Origin: Peptostreptococcaceae bacterium
Lineage (GTDB): Bacteria; Bacillota_A; Clostridia; Peptostreptococcales; Acidaminobacteraceae
Assembly: GCA_013619035.1 (NCBI GenBank)
Contig: JABXKX010000595.1
Location: forward strand, 1 to 7,436
Direction of reading: 5' to 3'
Length of the DNA stretch: 7,436 nt
How positions within the stretch are numbered: position 1 is the first letter of the stretch; each line of letters begins with the position of its first letter. The notes beneath the pieces are model-generated. The model was not told where the DNA came from. It searched no databases and worked only from the letters and a program-made list of their open reading frames with translations. Shown piece by piece: positions 1-7,240 of the stretch. The position numbers were made by a program, and so were the translations under genes.

Positions 1-22
1 GTCAGATGTGTATAAGAGACAG
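1..22 (+). other. Residual Nextera (Tn5) Read 1 sequencing adapter
   Basis: Bases 4-22 read AGATGTGTATAAGAGACAG, the 19-bp Tn5 mosaic end used in Nextera libraries. The preceding GTC is the linker of the Read 1 adapter; the Read 2 adapter has CGG at that place. All 22 bases match the known adapter end, so this is library-derived sequence left at a contig end, not a transposon in the genome. Only bases 23-51 of true upstream sequence remain before smc, so any smc promoter and the preceding gene (often rnc in Firmicutes) lie outside the window. Confidence 0.97.
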
Positions 23-40
23 GGATATGTAATAATTAGA

Positions 41-47
41 AGAGGTG
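41..47 (+). promoter_or_regulatory. Ribosome binding site of smc
   Basis: AGAGGTG lies 4 nt before the GTG at 52. Together with the conserved Smc N-terminus that begins at that codon, it supports the GTG start over the in-frame ATG at 73. Confidence 0.7.
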
Positions 48-51
48 TTAA

Positions 52-3000
52 GTGTACTTAAAACGATTAGAGATGAGAGGATTCAAATCCTTTGCAGATA
101 AAACTTATATTGACTTTGATAATGGTGTAACGTGTATCGTTGGACCTAATGGTAGTGGAAAAAGTAATATAACAGATGCGGTAAGATGGGTGCTTGGTGA
201 ACAAAAAATAAAAACGCTTCGTGGCACTAAGATGGAAGATATTATTTTCAATGGTACCAATCATAGAAAAAAACTTGGTATGGCAGAAGTGACGCTTGTC
301 TTTGATAATTCGGAGCGCTACTTTTCTTTAGATTACAACGAAGTAAAAGTCTGTAGACGAGTTTATCGTTCTGGTGAAAGTGAATATCTAATAAATGATA
401 CTAATTGTCGATTGAAAGATGTCCGTGATTTGTTCATGGATACAGGAATTGGTACAGATGGTTATTCTATTATTGGTCAGGGTCGTATCGAAAGGGTTTT
501 ATCCAATAATCCTGAAGAGAGAAGACAGTTGTTTGAAGAAGCAGCTGGTATTGTAAAGTTTAAAACTCGAAAAAGAGAAACAGAAAGAAAACTGGATAAT
601 ACAGAACAAAACTTAATTCGTATAGAGGATATCTTCAGTGAATTGGCTGGAAGAGTTGAACCACTTCGAATTGAAAGTGAAAAAGCTAAAAAACATATTG
701 AATTAACCGATAGACTCTCAGAGCTAGAGCTTAATTTGTTTATCAATGAAATTGAGAGTGTTGATAAAAAAATTCAAAAGGAAACTCAGAATTTAAATGA
801 AACTTCAATTGCATTACAAGAAAATAGTGCGTCGCAAAAACATCTGTTTGAAGAAAAGAATCAATTAAACTTAAAAATTGAATCTTCTAATCAAGCTTTG
901 GTTAATGTGCAGAATTCATTCTATGAAGATAAAAATGTAATTGCTGGTATTGATGGTGAAATGAATGTTGTTAAAACAAAAATGGATGCCAATCAAAGTG
1001 AAGAAGCAAGATTAAAAACTGTTTTAGAAGTCAACAATGTTCGTTTGCAAGAAGTGAAAACACAAAAGGATGCGGCGATACAACAGAAGGATGAGTTAAC
1101 AGAAACGTTATCTGGCATCCAGAGTGAAATATCTTCTAAACAACAGAACTTTGAAACGGTTTCAAATGCATTGTTTGATGCTGAAAATATGAGTGAAACA
1201 CATAGACAGTCTATTATCGCTAAACTGAATGAAGCTGAAAAGAATAAAAGTGAGATAGGCTCGTATCATACCATATTAGACAATCATATAACAAGGCGCG
1301 AAACTTTAGATAAAGAAATTGAAGAGACGGATGCTTTGGCTGAAGAAGCTAAAACAAAAGAAAAAGAGCATGATCATCAATTAATAGGGTTAAAAGAATC
1401 TGAAGCAAATTTAATAAAGGAATCAGAAAAACTTAAAAGTGCTTTAAAGACATTTGAAGTTCAATTGCAAAATGATAATGTTCTTTTAAATGATCAAAGA
1501 AAAAAATTAACAGAGTATACAACTGAGTGTACACTTTTAAAACAAATGGAAAAAGATCATGCTGGATATGATCAATCTGTTAAAAAGGCATTGCAGATGG
1601 TGGACCGACAATCTAATCTAAAAGAAGGTCTTAATGGAGTTGTCGCTTCACTTATGAGCATTCCAAAGAAATATGAGGTTGCTTTAGAGATTGCACTTGG
1701 AAAATCAATTCAAAACTTAGTTGTTGAAACACCTAATGATGCTAAAAAGATCATTGCTGAGTTAAAACGTACAAATGGTGGTCGAGTGACCTTTATACCT
1801 TTGAGTACAATAAAATCTAAAGGAGATCAAAAAAATAACCTGAAGGCTTTAGAGCAGTTAGAAGGTTATATTGGTAAAGCAAATGAACTCTTTGATTATG
1901 ATTCTAAATATGATGTGCTTTATGATTACTTAGTAGGTCGTACGGTTATCGTAGATACCGTTGAAACCGCTACAGAAGCCCTTAGAATAAAAGATCTTAA
2001 ATATAAGGTTGTAACCCTTGAAGGGGATGTGTTTATTTCTGGAGGTACAATTACAGGTGGTTCGTACAAATCACGTTCTGCAGGTATCCTTAGTAGAAAA
2101 AGAAAAATTGATGAATTAGAAGAAATGGTAGTTCAAACAGATAAAGAAATCAAGAAACTATCAGAACAGGTTCAAAAAATAAGAGATGATCAGAAAGAAT
2201 ATCGTTATGATTATGAACAAAATTCTAAAATCAGTGAAGAGATAAGACTACAGATTGCTAAAAAAGAAAATGATATTCAAGTCGTTAAGGATGAACTCAG
2301 TCGTTTGATGAGCTTGTCTAGTAAAAGAAAAAGTGAACGTATTATCATAGAAAATGATATTCAAACGGTTCACGATGCTATTACTAAAAAAGAAGATATC
2401 ATCAAACAACTAGAATCTGAAAACCAAGATCTGGAACTGAAAATAACAGAAGATGTTACCAAATTAGATGGTTTGAAGTTAAAAATGCAATCTCTTAGAG
2501 AATCTTTAACAGAAGTAAAGGTTAAGAATGCTTCGCTTTTAGAGACTCAAAAGAACGTTGAACTGGATTTAAATCGTTTGAATGAATCACATAATTTACT
2601 GTTGGATCAATCAGATCAGAGTCAACAACTTCTAAATGATGGCATAACCATATTAAATGAGTTAAAAGACTCTTTAGAAGTATTGTCACAAAAGAAAGAA
2701 GCGATTAACAAAGCCTCTTCTAATAAACATGTTGAAATGGACAAAATCCACAAAAACATCAAAGCTTATGAGAAGAGTATTCTTGAAATCAATACAAACA
2801 ATAAAGCGCTGTTTGACTATATTGAGAATCTAAGAGAGACGCTTCATAAATACGAAATTAGAAAAATCAAATATGACGTTCATAGAGAAGATATTGCGGC
2901 ACGATTATTTGAACGTTATGAAATGACACCAGAAGATGCAATAAAGTGTAAAAAAGATATTGATGTGTCTGGTGCCAATAAAGATATTAAAGAAATAAAA

Positions 3001-3624
3001 AGAGAATTGAAGATTATTGGTGATGTTAATATTCATGCAATTGAAGAATATGAAGAAGTATATGAACGTTATCATTTCTTAAAAGAACAACATGATGATT
3101 TGGTTGCAGGGCGAAATACATTGAAAAAGTTAATCAGAGAACTCGAAAAAGAGATGATAGAAAAATTCTTAGATTGTTTTGATGTGGTAAAAGTACATTT
3201 TGCTGAAATTTTTGAAAGCCTCTTTGTTGGCGGTAGTGCAGAGCTTACTATATTAGATCCAGATAATGTATTGGAGTCAGATATTGGTATCAACGTACAA
3301 CCACCAGGTAAGAAGTTACAAAGTATTTCGTTGTTATCAGGTGGTGAAAAAGCTTTAACGGCCATTGCATTGCTATTTGCAATATTAAAAACAAAACCAG
3401 CACCTTTCTGTATACTAGATGAGATTGAAGCAGCTCTTGATGATGTTAATGTTTATAGATTTGCAGATTTCTTAAAAGAATTTACTAGAAACTCGCAATT
3501 TGTTATCATCACTCATAGAAAAGGCACAATGGAAATTGCTGACAACCTATTCGGTGTTACAATGCAAGAGTTTGGTATATCAAAAATGTTATCTGTTAAG
3601 TTAGAAGATGCAATTTTAGAGTAG
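52..3624 (+). CDS. smc: Chromosome condensation ATPase Smc
   Basis: Smc is the ATPase subunit of the bacterial Smc-ScpAB condensin, a ring-shaped dimer that organises and helps segregate the chromosome. The 1190 residues match the usual bacterial length. Visible in order: N-terminal head with Walker A GPNGSGKS (31-38) and Q-loop glutamine 143 in GQGRI; a first coiled coil (~170-510); a hinge domain (~525-672) ending in the glycine-rich FISGGTITGGS (661-671); a second coil (~680-1010); and a C-terminal head with signature LSGGEKAL (1095-1102), Walker B ending LDE with catalytic Glu1124, D-loop ALDDVN (1128-1133) and His1155. The GTG start places MYLKRLEMRGFKSFAD at the N-terminus as the family expects; starting at Met8 would remove conserved residues. 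The ftsY start lies 11 nt downstream, so the two are probably cotranscribed. scpA and scpB are not in the window. No truncation or missing catalytic residue is seen. Confidence 0.98.
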   Translation: MYLKRLEMRGFKSFADKTYIDFDNGVTCIVGPNGSGKSNITDAVRWVLGEQKIKTLRGTKMEDIIFNGTNHRKKLGMAEVTLVFDNSERYFSLDYNEVKVCRRVYRSGESEYLINDTNCRLKDVRDLFMDTGIGTDGYSIIGQGRIERVLSNNPEERRQLFEEAAGIVKFKTRKRETERKLDNTEQNLIRIEDIFSELAGRVEPLRIESEKAKKHIELTDRLSELELNLFINEIESVDKKIQKETQNLNETSIALQENSASQKHLFEEKNQLNLKIESSNQALVNVQNSFYEDKNVIAGIDGEMNVVKTKMDANQSEEARLKTVLEVNNVRLQEVKTQKDAAIQQKDELTETLSGIQSEISSKQQNFETVSNALFDAENMSETHRQSIIAKLNEAEKNKSEIGSYHTILDNHITRRETLDKEIEETDALAEEAKTKEKEHDHQLIGLKESEANLIKESEKLKSALKTFEVQLQNDNVLLNDQRKKLTEYTTECTLLKQMEKDHAGYDQSVKKALQMVDRQSNLKEGLNGVVASLMSIPKKYEVALEIALGKSIQNLVVETPNDAKKIIAELKRTNGGRVTFIPLSTIKSKGDQKNNLKALEQLEGYIGKANELFDYDSKYDVLYDYLVGRTVIVDTVETATEALRIKDLKYKVVTLEGDVFISGGTITGGSYKSRSAGILSRKRKIDELEEMVVQTDKEIKKLSEQVQKIRDDQKEYRYDYEQNSKISEEIRLQIAKKENDIQVVKDELSRLMSLSSKRKSERIIIENDIQTVHDAITKKEDIIKQLESENQDLELKITEDVTKLDGLKLKMQSLRESLTEVKVKNASLLETQKNVELDLNRLNESHNLLLDQSDQSQQLLNDGITILNELKDSLEVLSQKKEAINKASSNKHVEMDKIHKNIKAYEKSILEINTNNKALFDYIENLRETLHKYEIRKIKYDVHREDIAARLFERYEMTPEDAIKCKKDIDVSGANKDIKEIKRELKIIGDVNIHAIEEYEEVYERYHFLKEQHDDLVAGRNTLKKLIRELEKEMIEKFLDCFDVVKVHFAEIFESLFVGGSAELTILDPDNVLESDIGINVQPPGKKLQSISLLSGGEKALTAIALLFAILKTKPAPFCILDEIEAALDDVNVYRFADFLKEFTRNSQFVIITHRKGTMEIADNLFGVTMQEFGISKMLSVKLEDAILE

Positions 3625-3628
3625 GAGA
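3623..3628 (+). promoter_or_regulatory. Ribosome binding site of ftsY overlapping the smc stop codon
   Basis: AGGAGA begins within the smc TAG stop (3622-3624) and lies 7 nt before the ftsY ATG. The overlap suggests that ribosomes ending smc can help start ftsY (translational coupling); that is inference. Confidence 0.75.
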
Positions 3629-3635
3629 AGACATA

Positions 3636-4838
3636 ATGTTTAAAAAGTTATTTGGTAAAAAAGAAAAAAAAGAAGAAGTCATTGAAGAAATTGAAGATCA
3701 ACTTTCTAACGAAGAAATTGAAGCTGAATTAGAAGCTGAATTACAAGAAACAAACAGTAATGTTGAAGAAGTTTTAGAAGAAACTGTTGAGGAAATAAAA
3801 GAAGAAGTTAAAGAAAAAATTGAAGAAGTTAAAGAAGACGCTCAAGAAGTTGTTGAAGAAATCAAAGAAGTAATAGAAGACATTCAAGAAGAGTTTGTTG
3901 AAAAGGTTGTAGAAAAACCTAAGAAAAAATCATTCTTTGCAAAACTGCAAGATGGATTATTAAAGACTCAAAAGAATTTTACGGACAAAATTGATAATCT
4001 GATTAACAACTATGGCAAGATTGATGAAGAATTATTAGAAGAGATTGAAGAAATCTTAGTCATGGCTGATGTTGGTATGTCTACTACGATGGATATCATT
4101 GATAAATTAAGAAATGAGTTAACATTAAGAAAGATTACAGATTCAAAAGATGTTAAGCCAGTACTAAAAGATGTGCTTGTAGAAATGATGACACATGAAG
4201 AACCTGATCTTAGAGTGGATAATGCACCTTCTATTATATTTGTAATTGGTGTTAATGGTGCTGGTAAAACAACATCAATTGGTAAAATTACTCATTTACT
4301 TAAAAGTGAAGGGAAAGACGTTTTACTAGCTGCTGCAGATACATTTAGAGCTGCTGCAATTGATCAATTAAAAGTATGGGGAGATAGAAGTCAGGTTGAA
4401 GTAATTGCTCAACTAGAAGGTTCTGATCCTGCTGCGGTCGTATATGATGCTGTTCATGCTGCAAGATCTCGAAATTCAGAAGTTTTGATTGTAGATACTG
4501 CAGGAAGACTTCATAATAAAAAGAATTTAATGAAAGAGTTAGAAAAAGTATTTAAAGTTGTTGAAAGAGAATACCCTAATGCTGAAAAAGAAGTACTCTT
4601 AGTACTTGATGGAACAACAGGGCAAAATGCTATTCAGCAAGCCAAGTTATTTAAAGAAGTAACACCAATCAGTGGTATAGTTTTGACTAAGTTAGATGGT
4701 TCTGCAAAAGGTGGTGCTGTTTTAGCGATTAATCATGAACTGAATATTCCGGTGAAATTAATTGGTGTAGGTGAGGGTATTGATGACCTTCAAAGGTTTG
4801 ATCCACGTAGTTTTGCAGATGCATTGTTAGGTAAGTAA
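3636..4838 (+). CDS. ftsY: Signal recognition particle receptor GTPase FtsY
   Basis: FtsY is the membrane-associated receptor of the bacterial SRP. It pairs its NG domain with that of Ffh and delivers ribosomes making membrane proteins to the Sec translocon. Residues 1-9 (MFKKLFGKK) form a short basic start, 10-93 a highly acidic Glu/Lys region, 94-98 a basic KPKKK junction, ~99-190 the helical N domain, and the rest the SRP-type GTPase: G1 GVNGAGKTT (205-213), DTFRAAAIDQL (235-245), G3 DTAGR (287-291), G4 TKLD (351-354) and GVGEGIDDL (377-385). DTFRAAA and GVGEGIDD identify FtsY rather than Ffh, and no methionine-rich M domain follows. The 400-residue length reflects the acidic N-terminal extension, a variable part of the family that contributes to membrane/translocon association in better-studied FtsY proteins. 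No terminator is seen after it. Confidence 0.97.
   Translation: MFKKLFGKKEKKEEVIEEIEDQLSNEEIEAELEAELQETNSNVEEVLEETVEEIKEEVKEKIEEVKEDAQEVVEEIKEVIEDIQEEFVEKVVEKPKKKSFFAKLQDGLLKTQKNFTDKIDNLINNYGKIDEELLEEIEEILVMADVGMSTTMDIIDKLRNELTLRKITDSKDVKPVLKDVLVEMMTHEEPDLRVDNAPSIIFVIGVNGAGKTTSIGKITHLLKSEGKDVLLAAADTFRAAAIDQLKVWGDRSQVEVIAQLEGSDPAAVVYDAVHAARSRNSEVLIVDTAGRLHNKKNLMKELEKVFKVVEREYPNAEKEVLLVLDGTTGQNAIQQAKLFKEVTPISGIVLTKLDGSAKGGAVLAINHELNIPVKLIGVGEGIDDLQRFDPRSFADALLGK
3720..3743 (+). repeat. Perfect 12-bp in-frame tandem repeat in ftsY
   Basis: GAAGCTGAATTA occurs twice back to back and encodes the peptide EAEL twice (FtsY residues 29-36). It looks like a recent in-frame duplication in the acidic region, because the two copies are identical even at third codon positions. 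Confidence 0.85.
3765..3914 (+). repeat. Low-complexity Glu/Lys/Val repeat region coding FtsY residues 44-93
   Basis: The DNA is built from GAAGAA, GTT and AAAGAA words. One 15-base word, GAAGAAGTTAAAGAA, occurs exactly at 3801-3815 and 3822-3836, 21 bases (seven codons) apart. The peptide repeats VEEIKE/EEVKE-like units with Val or Ile every three to four residues, a pattern expected of a long amphipathic helix or an extended charged linker. Helicity is inference from the pattern. Confidence 0.75.
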
Positions 4839-4860
4839 TCATGTTGTTAAAATTGTTTTT

Positions 4861-4880
4861 AAAAAACAAAAAAAAAACTA
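4861..4880 (+). promoter_or_regulatory. A-rich tract upstream of the ylxM promoter, UP-element-like
   Basis: This block is almost all A and ends 8 bp before the -35 hexamer, within the zone where A-tracts can contact the RNA polymerase alpha subunit C-terminal domain and raise promoter strength. The function is inferred from position and composition only. Confidence 0.45.
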
Positions 4881-4888
4881 AAAGAGTA

Positions 4889-4917
4889 TTGACTTTAGGG
4901 TCATACTTGTATATAAT
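4889..4917 (+). promoter_or_regulatory. Sigma-A-type promoter for ylxM-ffh and downstream genes
   Basis: The -35 hexamer TTGACT (4889-4894) matches TTGACA at 5 of 6 positions. It is separated by exactly 17 bp from a perfect -10 TATAAT (4912-4917). Transcription is expected to start near 4923-4926, leaving a 5' leader of about 33 nt before the ylxM ATG. This is the best promoter match in the window. It lies in the only sizeable gap inside the gene cluster, so ylxM, ffh, rpsP and khpA can be expressed independently of smc-ftsY. Confidence 0.88.
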
Positions 4918-4921
4918 TCTC

Positions 4922-4945
4922 CTGTAAAGTAAAATACCTTTACAG
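4922..4945 (+). promoter_or_regulatory. Inverted repeat at the predicted 5' end of the ylxM-ffh transcript
   Basis: CTGTAAAG (4922-4929) and CTTTACAG (4938-4945) are perfect 8-bp arms around an 8-nt loop. The left arm coincides with the predicted transcription start and the right arm ends one base before the AAGGAG ribosome binding site. As RNA it could form a 5'-terminal stem-loop that protects the message or tunes initiation; as DNA it could be an operator for a dimeric repressor. The sequence alone cannot decide between these, and I do not recognise the half-site as a known regulator's. Confidence 0.7.
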
Positions 4946-4957
4946 CAAGGAGATAAG

Positions 4958-5329
4958 ATGTTATCTAAAAAAATGTTAGTTGCAGATTTGTTTGCATTCT
5001 ATGGTGAGTTGTTAACAGCAAAGCAAAGTGATGTACTTAGCTTATACTGTTTAGATGATTTATCTTTAGGAGAAATTGCAGAAGATCTTAATATTAGTAG
5101 ACAGGGAGTACATGATGCTGTCAAACGTGCATCTAAAACATTAGAAGATTACGAAAGCAAATTAGGATTGATGGAGAAGTTCAATAATAATACTAGATTA
5201 TTGAATGACATCAACGTTAAGATGATGGATTTATCTCAAATAGTTGATTATGATGAAGCAGTTTTAAGAAATAAAGTAAAAGAAGTTGTTTCTATTGTGA
5301 TAAACGACATCGAAGAGATGATAGAATAG
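4958..5329 (+). CDS. ylxM: YlxM/UPF0122-family helix-turn-helix SRP-associated protein
   Basis: This 123-residue acidic cytosolic protein has the size and shape of the YlxM (UPF0122) family, which is found next to ffh in Firmicutes. Residues ~20-62 form a sigma-70 region 4-like helix-turn-helix: a scanning segment LSLGEIAEDLN (35-45), a turn, and a probable recognition helix SRQGVHDAVKRA (47-58). The C-terminal half (~62-123) is mostly charged and predicted helical. The family was long annotated as DNA-binding; work in Streptococcus links it to modulation of SRP GTPase activity, so its true target is not settled. AAGGAG (4947-4952) lies 5 nt before the ATG. ffh starts 8 nt downstream, a tight pairing that fits a role with the SRP. 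The nearby promoter dyad leaves autoregulation possible but unproven. Confidence 0.92.
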   Translation: MLSKKMLVADLFAFYGELLTAKQSDVLSLYCLDDLSLGEIAEDLNISRQGVHDAVKRASKTLEDYESKLGLMEKFNNNTRLLNDINVKMMDLSQIVDYDEAVLRNKVKEVVSIVINDIEEMIE

Positions 5330-5337
5330 AGGGCAAT

Positions 5338-6675
5338 ATGGCTTTTGAAAGTTTAGCAGACAAACTCCAAGAAACCTTTAAATTCCTTAAGGGAAAAGGT
5401 AAATTGAGTGAAAAAGATATAAAAGATGCAATGAGAGAAATCAAGTTAGCACTTCTTGAAGCCGATGTAAACTTTATGATTGTTAAGAAGTTTATAAAAA
5501 CAGTTTCTGAAAGAGCTAAAGGTGAAGAGGTCATGAAAAGCCTTACACCAGGTCAAATGGTAGTTAAAATAGTTAATGAAGAATTAACTGCTCTTATGGG
5601 AGATAAAATCGAGAAATTAGATTTTGCTTCTCAGCCACCTACTATAATCATGTTATGTGGTTTACAAGGTGCTGGTAAAACAACTATGGCTGGTAAGCTT
5701 GGTAACTTTATTAAAGAAAAAGGTAAAAGACCACTTTTGGCTGCCTGTGATATTTATAGACCAGCAGCAATTAAACAACTTCAGGTTGTAGGTGGACAAT
5801 TAGATATTCCTGTATTTACTATGGGACAAGAAGATCCTAGAATTATTGCTAAAGAAGCATTAAAAGAAGCTCAAGTAAAAGGTTATGATGTAGTGATACT
5901 TGATACTGCTGGTCGTTTACATATTGACGAAGCTTTGATGGGTGAACTTGAAGATGTAAAAGAGATTGTTAAACCACATGAAATTTTACTTGTTATTGAT
6001 GCAATGACTGGTCAAGATGCAGTTAATGTAGCAGAGACATTTAATGAAAAATTAGATGTGAGTGGTGTGATTTTAACAAAGCTTGATGGTGATTCACGTG
6101 GTGGTGCTGCACTTTCTGTAAGAGCGGTTACTGGTAAACCAATTAAATTTGTTGGTGTTGGTGAAAAACTTACTGATTTAGAAGAGTTCCATCCTGATAG
6201 AATGGCTTCAAGAATCCTTGGTATGGGTGATGTACTTTCTTTAATTGAGAAAGCACAGCTTAACATGGATGAAGAAAAAATGAAAAAGCTTGAGTCGAAA
6301 ATGAAAAACAATGAATTCGACTTAGAAGATTTTATGGATCAGTTGCAACAAATGAAAAGTATGGGACCTATTGGGGATTTGATGAAAATGATCCCTGGTA
6401 TGAACAGTAAAGCCATGAAGGGCGTTGATGTAGATGAAAAAGAGTTTGTAAGATTAGAAGCGATTATTCAATCAATGACACCTGAGGAAAGAAAAAGCCC
6501 TCAGTTAATCAATGCCAACAGAAGAAAAAGAATTGCAAAAGGAAGTGGTACGACTGTAAATGCAGTAAACAAACTTCTGAAACAACATGCACAAACAAAA
6601 AAAATGATGAAGCAGTTTAATAATCCTGCGTTCGCTAAAAAAATGAAAAAAGGTGGCATGGGGCTACCGTTTTAA
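5338..6675 (+). CDS. ffh: Signal recognition particle protein Ffh (SRP54)
   Basis: Ffh binds SRP RNA and the signal sequences of nascent membrane proteins, then docks with FtsY in a GTP-dependent complex. The 445 residues are typical. The N domain (~1-95) precedes the GTPase domain with G1 GLQGAGKTT (108-116), DIYRPAA (138-144), DTAGR (189-193), TKLDGDSRGG (from 247) and GVGEKLTDLEEF (from 273). The C-terminal M domain (~296-445) contains about 16 methionines, the FDLEDFMDQLQQMKSMGPIG segment (327-346) leading into the finger loop, and the RNA-binding stretch RRKRIAKGSGT (395-405). The C-terminus is the common basic, Met/Gly-rich tail. Translation uses AGAGGG (5328-5333), which overlaps the ylxM stop and gives the ATG a 4-nt spacing. 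The SRP RNA gene is not in the window. Nothing is missing or unusual. Confidence 0.98.
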   Translation: MAFESLADKLQETFKFLKGKGKLSEKDIKDAMREIKLALLEADVNFMIVKKFIKTVSERAKGEEVMKSLTPGQMVVKIVNEELTALMGDKIEKLDFASQPPTIIMLCGLQGAGKTTMAGKLGNFIKEKGKRPLLAACDIYRPAAIKQLQVVGGQLDIPVFTMGQEDPRIIAKEALKEAQVKGYDVVILDTAGRLHIDEALMGELEDVKEIVKPHEILLVIDAMTGQDAVNVAETFNEKLDVSGVILTKLDGDSRGGAALSVRAVTGKPIKFVGVGEKLTDLEEFHPDRMASRILGMGDVLSLIEKAQLNMDEEKMKKLESKMKNNEFDLEDFMDQLQQMKSMGPIGDLMKMIPGMNSKAMKGVDVDEKEFVRLEAIIQSMTPEERKSPQLINANRRKRIAKGSGTTVNAVNKLLKQHAQTKKMMKQFNNPAFAKKMKKGGMGLPF

Positions 6676-6720
6676 TAAATTAGTATTAGTATAATTACTA
6701 TTAATAAATATTATATACCT
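6676..6720 (+). promoter_or_regulatory. AT-rich ffh-rpsP spacer with a possible weak promoter
   Basis: The 58-nt gap before rpsP is nearly pure A/T. It contains a perfect TATAAT (6690-6695) inside the small dyad TAGTA-TAAT-TACTA (6687-6700) and a tandem ATTAGT repeat (6679-6690). No acceptable -35 lies 16-18 bp upstream of the TATAAT; the base 17 bp upstream begins CCGTTT. There is no terminator, so read-through from ffh is expected. A minor extra promoter for rpsP-khpA is possible but weakly supported. Confidence 0.25.
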
Positions 6721-6727
6721 AGGAGGT
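6721..6727 (+). promoter_or_regulatory. Consensus ribosome binding site of rpsP
   Basis: AGGAGGT, complementary to the 3' end of 16S rRNA, lies 6 nt before the rpsP ATG. It is stronger than the site used by ffh, consistent with higher translation of a ribosomal protein. Confidence 0.85.
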
Positions 6728-6733
6728 ACAATT

Positions 6734-6982
6734 ATGGCAGTTAAGATTAGAATGAAGAGAATGGGTACTAAGAAGAAGCCTTTTTATAGACTAGTAGTAG
6801 CAGATTCTCGTTCACCAAGAGACGGAAGAATTATTGAGCAAGTAGGTTACTATAACCCAATGAACGAAGAGAAGACTTTAAAAGTTGACGCTGAGAAAGT
6901 TCAAAAATGGTTATCAACTGGTGCTCAACCAACTGAGACAGTAAAGAGATTATTAAAATCTGAAGGTATCATCACTAAGTAA
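6734..6982 (+). CDS. rpsP: 30S ribosomal protein bS16
   Basis: bS16 is a small-subunit protein that binds 16S rRNA early and helps assemble the 30S body. The 82 residues fit the family. The diagnostic N-terminus [20 protein letters not shown] is present, followed by [20 protein letters not shown] (residues 23-42) and a shorter, more variable C-terminal part with the WLSTGAQPT segment. The protein is strongly basic, as expected for an rRNA binder. It follows ffh after 58 nt and precedes khpA by 24 nt, the usual Firmicute arrangement. Confidence 0.98.
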   Translation: MAVKIRMKRMGTKKKPFYRLVVADSRSPRDGRIIEQVGYYNPMNEEKTLKVDAEKVQKWLSTGAQPTETVKRLLKSEGIITK

Positions 6983-6993
6983 GATTAATCACT

Positions 6994-7001
6994 AGGAGGT
7001 G
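6994..7001 (+). promoter_or_regulatory. Consensus ribosome binding site of khpA
   Basis: AGGAGGTG lies 5 nt before the khpA ATG in the 24-nt gap after rpsP. The strong site and optimal spacing support the chosen start. Confidence 0.85.
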
Positions 7002-7006
7002 TCCAA

Positions 7007-7240
7007 ATGGGTGAACTGGTTAAATTAATCGCTCAATCGTTAGTTGATAATCCTGAAGCTGTTAAAGTTAACGAAGTGGAAGGTGCTCAATCAGTAATTA
7101 TTGAATTACGTGTGAGTCCTGATGATATGGGAAAAGTTATCGGTAAACAAGGTCGTATTGCTAAGGCGATTAGAACAGTAGTGAAAGCTGCTGCGACAAA
7201 GACTAAAAAAAGAGTTACTGTTGAAATTATTCAAGATTAA
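7007..7240 (+). CDS. khpA: KhpA (YlqC) KH-domain RNA-binding protein
   Basis: A 77-residue protein consisting essentially of a single KH domain. The conserved loop is VIGKQGRIAKAIR, with the GxxG motif GKQG at residues 46-49, followed by a helix and a final beta strand (RVTVEIIQD). Its size, motif and position after rpsP match KhpA/YlqC of Firmicutes, a protein that forms a complex with KhpB (Jag/EloR) and binds many RNAs, affecting cell elongation and division in the species studied. KhpB is not in the window. The stop codon (7238-7240) overlaps the base of the terminator stem, so this is the last gene of the transcript. In many Firmicutes rimM, trmD and rplS follow closely; here they do not. 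Confidence 0.95.
   Translation: MGELVKLIAQSLVDNPEAVKVNEVEGAQSVIIELRVSPDDMGKVIGKQGRIAKAIRTVVKAAATKTKKRVTVEIIQD

Noticed and set aside
4853..4869. Palindrome TTGTTTTTAAAAAACAA after ftsY as a possible terminator
   Set aside because: The arms are almost all A/T with a one-base centre that cannot form a normal loop, and A rather than T follows on the + strand. It is better read as part of the A-rich tract upstream of the promoter.
4841..4927. 28-codon + strand frame in the ftsY-ylxM gap beginning with ATG three bases after the ftsY stop codon's last base
   Set aside because: No ribosome binding site, low-complexity Lys/Leu content, and it runs through the promoter hexamers into the 5' dyad; the promoter explains this DNA better.
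67..6311. Minus-strand frames of 65-99 codons opposite smc and ffh (67-264, 477-746, 3072-3365, 5292-5534, 6012-6311)
   Set aside because: All lie antisense to well-supported conserved genes, are rich in Ser/Phe/Ile as expected of shadows of Glu/Lys/Asn-rich coding DNA, and show no recognisable domain.
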